DNA from: Herbaspirillum robiniae
GTDB taxonomy: Bacteria > Pseudomonadota > Gammaproteobacteria > Burkholderiales > Burkholderiaceae_D
Direction: 5' to 3'
Assembly (NCBI RefSeq): GCF_002213415.1
Contig: NZ_NJGU01000003.1
Coordinates: forward strand, 168,033-232,032
Length of the DNA: 64,000 bases
A program made the position numbers and the translations under genes. This document shows positions 56,274 through 64,000 of the stretch, one piece after another (position 1 is the first letter of the stretch; every line of letters starts with the position of its first letter). The notes beneath the pieces were generated by a model. The model was not told where the DNA came from and searched no databases. It saw only the letters and a program-made list of their open reading frames with translations.

Positions 56274-56621
56274 ATGAAGAAAATATCCAAGCTGCTGATC
56301 GGCATCGCCATGGTCGGCGCCGCGGCCACCTTGCTGGCCGCCTGCCAGAAGAAGGAAGAACCCGGCCCGGCCGAGGCGCTGGGCAAGAAGATCGACGGCG
56401 CCGTGCAGGAAGCCGGCAAGCAGATCGAAGAGGCGACCGGCAAGGCCAGGGAACAGTCCTCGGATACCGGCAGCAAGCTGGGCGAGGCGATGGACAAGGC
56501 CAAGGCCGACGCCCAGAGCGCCTATGAGAAAACCAAGGAAGGCGCCAAGGAGCTGACCCAGAAGGCCGGCGAGAAGATGGAAGAAGCGGGCCAGAAGATC
56601 CAGGACGCGTCCAAGAAGTAA
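56274..56621 (+). CDS. Small lipoprotein with helical repeat tail
   Basis: The 115-residue protein has a lipoprotein signal with lipobox LLAAC (cysteine about residue 24). The mature part is almost wholly charged, with repeated Lys/Glu/Ala heptads (KAREQSSDTGSKLGEA, EKTKEGAKELTQKAGEK) predicted to be an amphipathic helix like LEA or YtjA-type proteins. Its function is unknown, possibly envelope stress. GAAAGGATG lies before the ATG. Confidence 0.82.
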   Translation: MKKISKLLIGIAMVGAAATLLAACQKKEEPGPAEALGKKIDGAVQEAGKQIEEATGKAREQSSDTGSKLGEAMDKAKADAQSAYEKTKEGAKELTQKAGEKMEEAGQKIQDASKK

Positions 56622-56670
56622 GCTGCGCCGATTGTGCCGATTGTGCCGATTGCGCTGCGCGCCGGCGATG

Positions 56671-56700
56671 AAAAAAAGCCTCCGTCAGGAGGCTTTTTCT
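56671..56700. terminator. Bidirectional terminator after the lipoprotein gene
   Basis: AAAAAGCCTCC (56673-56683) pairs with GGAGGCTTTTT (56688-56698), with A and T runs at the outer ends. It also serves the converging lipase gene. Confidence 0.92.
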
Positions 56701-56733
56701 TTTGGGGCGCCGTATCGGGCCGGCATTCGGCAT

Positions 56734-57663
56734 TCAGTCGCGCGTGTTGTGGATGATTTCGATGACCATCTTCTGGATTGACGGCTCCAGCGCCAGCGCC
56801 ACATGGCCGATGCCGATGACCGGGATGTTCCAGGCGCCTTCCAGGTGGGCCGAGCTCTGCGGCGAGATGATGTTGTCGTGCTGGGAGTAGATGGAAACGA
56901 TGGAGGCCAGCCCATCGGCGTCTTCCGTGGCCGCCAGGTTCTGCAGCCACGGGCTGCTCTGGCCTTCCTCGTAGCGGCCCAGCCAGTTCATTTCACCGCA
57001 GTTGATGCCGATGCCGAAGTTGGCGATCGCCGTGCCGTGGTGCGGTGAGCCCAGGGTGATCACCTTGGCCACCCGGTCGCCGCCGTGGTCGCGCAGATAG
57101 GCGCGTGCGGCCAGGCCGCCCATGCTGTGGGCGAGGATGACGATCTTCTTCTGCCCGGTTTCTTCCAGCACGCGCCGCACTGCCGCGTCGACCAGCGGGG
57201 CATAGCCGTCGATGCTGCCGAACACGGGTTCCATGTCCAGCGCATAGTGCGTGATGTGCGCTTCACGCAGCTCCAGGCTCATCCAGCGCCAGTAGCCGCT
57301 GTTGCAGCCGTAGCCGTGGATCAGCAGCACCGGCAGCGAGGTGGTGTCGGGGTAGGTGAACTGGTCGAAGCGCAGGAAGGGCATGGCCCAGGACGAGCAC
57401 AACATGGTCGCGCGGAATTCGCGCAGGAACAGCCGGCTGATCTGCAGCCAGGTGATCTCGACCGGGTTGGCGGTGCGGCCGCGATAGGGCCAGGTGAGGA
57501 AAAAGCTGTTGGCGGTGATCTGCGCGCGCAGCAGCAGCACGATGCAGATGCCGCCCAGCGCCGCCACGACGATGGGCCAGTCGAAATGCCGCAGCAGGAA
57601 GTAGAACAGGACCGCAATACCGAGCTGGATCAGGAGCAGGGTTCTGGAGATGCGCGAAATCAT
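56734..57663 (-). CDS. Membrane-anchored lipase-like alpha/beta hydrolase
   Basis: The 309-residue protein has two N-terminal hydrophobic segments (about residues 6-24 and 29-47) and a lipase fold: VLLIHGYGCNSGYW (oxyanion), nucleophile AHSMGG (serine about residue 185) and VITLGSPHHGT, typical of LipA-type triacylglycerol lipases. It probably acts at the inner membrane or in the periplasm on lipid esters. It is transcribed alone. Confidence 0.85.
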   Translation of the reverse strand: MISRISRTLLLIQLGIAVLFYFLLRHFDWPIVVAALGGICIVLLLRAQITANSFFLTWPYRGRTANPVEITWLQISRLFLREFRATMLCSSWAMPFLRFDQFTYPDTTSLPVLLIHGYGCNSGYWRWMSLELREAHITHYALDMEPVFGSIDGYAPLVDAAVRRVLEETGQKKIVILAHSMGGLAARAYLRDHGGDRVAKVITLGSPHHGTAIANFGIGINCGEMNWLGRYEEGQSSPWLQNLAATEDADGLASIVSIYSQHDNIISPQSSAHLEGAWNIPVIGIGHVALALEPSIQKMVIEIIHNTRD

Positions 57664-57762
57664 GCGTGGCCGGGTCCGATGCGATCAGGTGGGCGGACAT
57701 GCCGAAGCATGCGGTTGCCGGGGAGCATAGCAGAGCCCTGTGACCGTCTTATGAAGACATTT

Positions 57763-58326
57763 TTATGAAGACATTTCCGGCGGGATTTCGCCCTTCCCGG
57801 GCGTGCCGGCCGGCGCGGATTCCGGCTTTTGCGGCTTGGCCGGCAGCGCCGCGTTGACCAGGCGGGTGCCGGCGATGCGGTCGTGCAGGAACTGGCGTTG
57901 CGGGTCGAGCCGGATGGCCAGCGCCCACAGCAGCACATTGGCGGCCGGAATCAGCACCAGCGCCCATTGCCTGCCGTGCACGGCCGAGGCCAGTGCCAGT
58001 CCGGGCAGCACCCACAGCCAGGCCAGCAGGAAGCGGAAGGTCGCGCGCCACAACCCGACCGGGTTGCCGGCCGTATCGACCAGCCTGAAGCGCCAGGTCT
58101 TCATCGCCAGCGTCTGCCCGCCATGGGTCCAGAACCAGATGAAATACGCCGCCAGCACCAGGAACAGCCAGGCCTCCATCGCGTGGCGCAGGTAGAGCGC
58201 ATGGCGTTGCTGCAGCAGCGTGGAAAACAGCCAGCCGGACATGAACAGGACGCCGAACAGCAGCATGGATTCGTAGAGCATGCTGCTGAGGCGGCGGCGC
58301 AGCGAAGGCGTGGTCATGTCCTGCAT
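57763..58326 (-). CDS. RDD-family membrane protein
   Basis: The 187-residue protein begins with the RR-SSMLYESMLLFGVLF segment and has about four hydrophobic segments and the second RDD signature DRIAGTRLV near residue 155. RDD proteins have been linked to ion exchange, but this one has an unknown role. The start could be ATG 58326 or ATG 58317 nine bases later. It follows the sigma-factor cluster on the same strand after a 256-bp gap that holds nothing recognisable. Confidence 0.82.
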   Translation of the reverse strand: MQDMTTPSLRRRLSSMLYESMLLFGVLFMSGWLFSTLLQQRHALYLRHAMEAWLFLVLAAYFIWFWTHGGQTLAMKTWRFRLVDTAGNPVGLWRATFRFLLAWLWVLPGLALASAVHGRQWALVLIPAANVLLWALAIRLDPQRQFLHDRIAGTRLVNAALPAKPQKPESAPAGTPGKGEIPPEMSS

Positions 58327-58582
58327 GGAGTCTCGCGGTGGTGTGGTGGTGGTTCCCGGCAGGCGATGTGGCTCCCCATCGGGCTTGCAGATGGTAAAGC
58401 AATCGGCGGGACTTGCCTATGGCATGGATTGACCGAGCGCAAGGCGAGGAGGGATGGCAAAGCATGCTATCCGCGGATGCGGCATGCGATCGCGCGGTTG
58501 TGCGGTTGTACGGTTTGATCGGGGGAGAGGGGCGGGCGGCGGCAGATGCGCCGGCCGGCGAGGCGAGAAGCTGGCGACTCGC

Positions 58583-59380
58583 TTACTTGCTGTCGGCGAC
58601 CGCGGCCGATGCCGGAATGACGCCGCCCAGCGCGACCGCGGTAGCCGGAGCCGGCGTCGCAACTGCGGGCTGCGGAGCGGCCTGGGAGCCGGGGGCGACG
58701 GCAGGAGCGATCACCGGCGCCGGAGCGGGGGCGGGAGGCAGCGGGCGATCCAGTGCTTCAGCCGGTAACTGGATGGTGGGCGCGGCATTGCCCGGCGTGG
58801 ACGGCAGCTTGGCCACGCGCTTGGGCAGCTTGGCCTGGGCCAGTTTCTTCTTCTGCTCGGCGGACAGCTGCTGGTACTTGTTCCACTGCTCGTTCTTTTC
58901 TTCGGTATCGAGCTTCTTGGCGCGCGCGTAGTTGGTGCGCGCCGCGCTGCGCTGTGCCGGCGTCAGCTTGACCCAGTCGCGCATGCGGTCATGCAGGCGC
59001 TGCTGTTCCTCGGGCTTCATGTGCGCGTACTTCTTGCTGATGACCAGCCATTTTTCCTTCTGCAGGTCGCTCATCTTGGCCCATTCGCCCGACAGCGGCT
59101 CCAGCGCCTGTTGTTGTGGCGCCGACAGGCTGGGCCAAGCCAGCTTGTTGTCCGGTTTCTTTGCGATGGCCTTGGCGCTGGCGCCGGCCTTGGCCGGCGT
59201 CTGTGCAGCGGCCGGCGCTGCCGCAGCCGGCTGTGCCGCGGCGGGAGCAGGGGCGGCGGCGGGCGCGTTCTGCGCCAGCGACCATGCGCAGGTCAAGCCA
59301 CCGGCCAGCATTGCCATCGCCAACGCAATACGCGAAAGGCGGACGGAAACCTGAGTCTTGGAGCCGGTGGTGTTGCGCAT
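58583..59380 (-). CDS. DUF3106 protein with proline/alanine-rich linker
   Basis: The 265-residue protein has a signal peptide (hydrophobic, cleaved near WSLAQ), a long Ala/Pro linker, a DUF3106 domain with repeated WxxLxPxQ-type units (LSGEWAKMSDLQKEKWL; MRDWVKLTPAQRSAARTNY) and a Pro-rich tail. Its function is unknown. The start 59380 has AAGGGCG upstream and sits four bases after the DUF3619 stop, so they are one operon. Confidence 0.83.
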   Translation of the reverse strand: MRNTTGSKTQVSVRLSRIALAMAMLAGGLTCAWSLAQNAPAAAPAPAAAQPAAAAPAAAQTPAKAGASAKAIAKKPDNKLAWPSLSAPQQQALEPLSGEWAKMSDLQKEKWLVISKKYAHMKPEEQQRLHDRMRDWVKLTPAQRSAARTNYARAKKLDTEEKNEQWNKYQQLSAEQKKKLAQAKLPKRVAKLPSTPGNAAPTIQLPAEALDRPLPPAPAPAPVIAPAVAPGSQAAPQPAVATPAPATAVALGGVIPASAAVADSK

Positions 59381-59384
59381 CGTG

Positions 59385-59789
59385 TTATTCGCCCTTTTCA
59401 GCAAGGAAAGCGTTGAAGCCGTGGTCCAGGTAAGCGGACAGCGGGAGTTCGTCGGACAGCACGGCCGCGTCGATCTCGGCGAGGTCGTCCACGCGCTTGG
59501 CGTTTTCGTGCTGGTAGATGCCGGCGAAGAGGATGATGCCCGCCAGCAGCGGCAGCATCACGCCCAGGCGTCCGAGCCAGGAGCTCTTGTCGGACGACAT
59601 CGTGCCGCCGAAGGCGCCCGCGAAGACCGGCTGCTCGACGCGCACCGTCATCGGCACGTGTTTTTTGCGAGCCAACGCCACCCGGCGGGCAGCCGCCAGG
59701 TTTTGCAGGGTGTCGTCGGACAGGTTGTCCAGGTTGGCGTCGAGCGCCAGCTTCACCTTATAGGCGAATTGCAGTTCCTTGTTGTTCAT
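59385..59789 (-). CDS. DUF3619 single-pass membrane protein (possible anti-sigma factor)
   Basis: The 134-residue protein has a cytoplasmic N-terminal part of about 75 residues, one membrane helix (about residues 71-92) and a periplasmic tail. The start overlaps the sigma-factor stop by two bases, the usual place for an anti-sigma factor. The family is not characterised, so the anti-sigma role is inferred only from topology and position. Confidence 0.78.
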   Translation of the reverse strand: MNNKELQFAYKVKLALDANLDNLSDDTLQNLAAARRVALARKKHVPMTVRVEQPVFAGAFGGTMSSDKSSWLGRLGVMLPLLAGIILFAGIYQHENAKRVDDLAEIDAAVLSDELPLSAYLDHGFNAFLAEKGE

Positions 59790-60352
59790 AATGTGATTCC
59801 TTTGGCTCTGAGGGCTTGAGCCAGCGCATGAGTTGCACGGGAGCAATGGGTCTTGACGCTTCCTTCGGAGCAACCCATGGCGGCGGCCGTTTCCGCCACG
59901 TCCATGTCCTGCCAGTAACGCATCAGGAAGGCTTCCCGTTGACGCGTCGGAAGCTTTTGTATTTCAGCGTCGATCAGCATCAGCGTCTGCTCGCGCTCGA
60001 CCTTGTCGGCGCTGGACTCGGCGGCCTGGGAGCCGTCCTCGGACTCGAGGCTTTCCAGCACGTCGAAATCCTCCTGGCCCTCGCCGTCGCCGAAGCTGGA
60101 GAACAGGCTGACCCAGGTGTTGCGCACCTTTTCGCGCCGGAAGAAATCGTGGATGGTGTTCTGCAGGATGCGCTGGAACAGCATCGGCAGTTCGTCCACC
60201 GGTTTGTCGCCGTATTTCTCGGCGAGCTTGATCATGGCATCTTGAACAATGTCCAGCGCGGCCTCGTCCTTGCGTACGGCATACACCGCCTGTTTGAAGG
60301 CGCGGCGTTCGACACTTTCAAGAAAATCGGAGAGTTCTTTGTCAGTTGCCAT
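59786..60352 (-). CDS. ECF-type RNA polymerase sigma factor
   Basis: The 188-residue protein has sigma region 2 (FKQAVYAVRKDEAALDIVQDAMIKL) and region 4 (LPTRQREAFLMRYWQDMDVAETAAAMGCSEGSVKTH), with an acidic Glu/Asp-rich insert between them. It lacks regions 1 and 3 as expected for ECF factors. The start is uncertain: ATG 60352 is used; ATG 60385 is the alternative and neither has a strong ribosome site. It leads an operon with DUF3619 and DUF3106. Confidence 0.85.
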   Translation of the reverse strand: MATDKELSDFLESVERRAFKQAVYAVRKDEAALDIVQDAMIKLAEKYGDKPVDELPMLFQRILQNTIHDFFRREKVRNTWVSLFSSFGDGEGQEDFDVLESLESEDGSQAAESSADKVEREQTLMLIDAEIQKLPTRQREAFLMRYWQDMDVAETAAAMGCSEGSVKTHCSRATHALAQALRAKGITL

Positions 60353-60550
60353 GCATTGAGGTTGCCGGATGGGGCAGTCGGACATCGGTGGGCTCGTGAG
60401 AGCCGCGATCCGGCTGGGAAGTGCAGAAAAATGCAAAAATTCTTCAAAAAGCAGACCGAATCCTAGCAAAAATGGCCATGCTTGTCGTGGTGTTTATCCC
60501 GAAACGCCGCATAAAACGCGAGTGGCGGGGCGACCTTCGAAGGATTTCGC

Positions 60551-60579
60551 TTGACCAAAATGATGCAACGCATTACTGT
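60551..60579 (+). promoter_or_regulatory. Candidate promoter of the ilv operon
   Basis: TTGACC at 60551-60556 and TACTGT at 60574-60579 with 17-bp spacing. It would give an ilvB leader of about 310 nt, enough for attenuation or other regulation. The surrounding 60353-60900 region has no supported gene. Confidence 0.35.
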
Positions 60580-60611
60580 CCTATCTCCCGCCTCCCACAC
60601 TTGGGGCGTTT

Positions 60612-60674
60612 ATGTTCTTCGCCGGTGCTTCACATAAGGTCGTGCCGGTCCGGAGACGCCGCTTTAAGATTTAA
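60612..60674 (+). other. Possible short leader peptide and hairpin ahead of ilvB
   Basis: ATG 60612 opens a 20-codon frame that contains Val-Val-Pro-Val and a final Ile before TAA. GGGG lies a few bases upstream. A 7-bp hairpin (GCTTTAA at 60661-60667 with TTAAAGC at 60671-60677) with a T-rich tail overlaps its stop. This recalls an attenuator but the order of the pieces does not fit the classical model, so the call is speculative. Confidence 0.2.
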
Positions 60675-60900
60675 AGCTTGTTTGTTCTAACCCGTGCCAC
60701 AAGCGCGAGGAATCAGTAGTAGTCCATCTTGTACCAAGGCTGAACGAGTCGCGTTGAGCGGCATTTCGAACCTCACTACGGTTGAGGCGCAGAAATGACG
60801 TGACCGCACAAAAAAGGGACGCCGCCGGCAAGACGACCAATACGATTCCGTCAGGAGAGAACATCCGATCAATTTCCAATGGACCTTGAAAGGAAGCAGC

Positions 60901-62619
<1,719 letters not shown>

Positions 62620-62621
62620 TC

Positions 62622-64000
<1,379 letters not shown>

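Noticed and set aside
56628..56654. Three tandem copies of a 9-base unit (GCCGATTGT) after the lipoprotein gene
   Set aside because: Too short and too few to support a functional repeat; probably slippage in a spacer.
60661..60770. Run of Val, Leu and His codons near 60712-60730 as an ilv leader peptide
   Set aside because: The frame that holds the GTA-GTA-GTC codons has no start codon between its upstream stop and the run.

Overview
The window is a chromosomal segment from a high-GC betaproteobacterium, most likely the Oxalobacteraceae (Herbaspirillum-like). This rests on codon use, betaproteobacterial protein sequences such as the ilvBHC products, and gene orders such as sigma factor / DUF3619 / DUF3106. 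It is an inference from reading, not a database match. Genes are densely packed and intact. I saw no rRNA, tRNA, CRISPR array, insertion sequence or prophage.

Layout. 1-2285: the 3' part of an Fsr-type efflux gene, a REP-like inverted repeat pair and a bacterial topoisomerase IB. 2770-9885: a type VI secretion spike and effector module (VgrG, Tle3-like lipase, Tla3-like adaptor, PAAR tip). 10005-17137: dadA with a divergent Lrp-type regulator, a YdeP-like molybdoenzyme with a small winged-helix protein, a MocR regulator and a GST. 17145-27764: an iron locus with a PfeRS-like two-component pair divergent from a catecholate TonB receptor and a periplasmic esterase. It is followed by PepSY, DUF2271, DUF4198, ApbE and flavodoxin-reductase genes, with Fur-like boxes ahead of both groups. 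27866-34394: a CNNM/CorC protein, a LigE-type DNA ligase, a candidate structured RNA, a TM2 protein, and a DMT exporter, AraC regulator and MFS transporter. 34482-39242: DUF4197 and an OsmVWXY-like osmoprotectant ABC importer. 39395-46303: a LysR regulator divergent from a guanidino-compound operon (GbuA/SpeB-type ureohydrolase, ArgH paralogue, polar amino acid ABC importer, class II aldolase). 46372-60352: mostly housekeeping genes (RhlE, SugE-type SMR, SuhB, TrmJ, RsuA, Hsp33, gamma carbonic anhydrase, lipase, ECF sigma factor operon). 60901-64000: ilvB, ilvH and the 5' part of ilvC.

Most coherent systems. (1) In the iron locus the receptor could admit ferric catecholates and the esterase could cut them. 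Cytosolic NADPH electrons could then pass through a membrane flavoprotein and a PepSY protein to a DUF2271 protein that carries an ApbE flavinylation motif (DGVSGAT). (2) The VgrG-Tle3-Tla3-PAAR set is a self-contained effector delivery module, but no immunity gene is visible in it. (3) The 178-nt stretch at 30242-30419 folds by eye into three hairpins plus a strong terminator and may be an undescribed small RNA. (4) The guanidino operon pairs a ureohydrolase with an argininosuccinate-lyase paralogue and its own importer, which suggests catabolism, not arginine synthesis.
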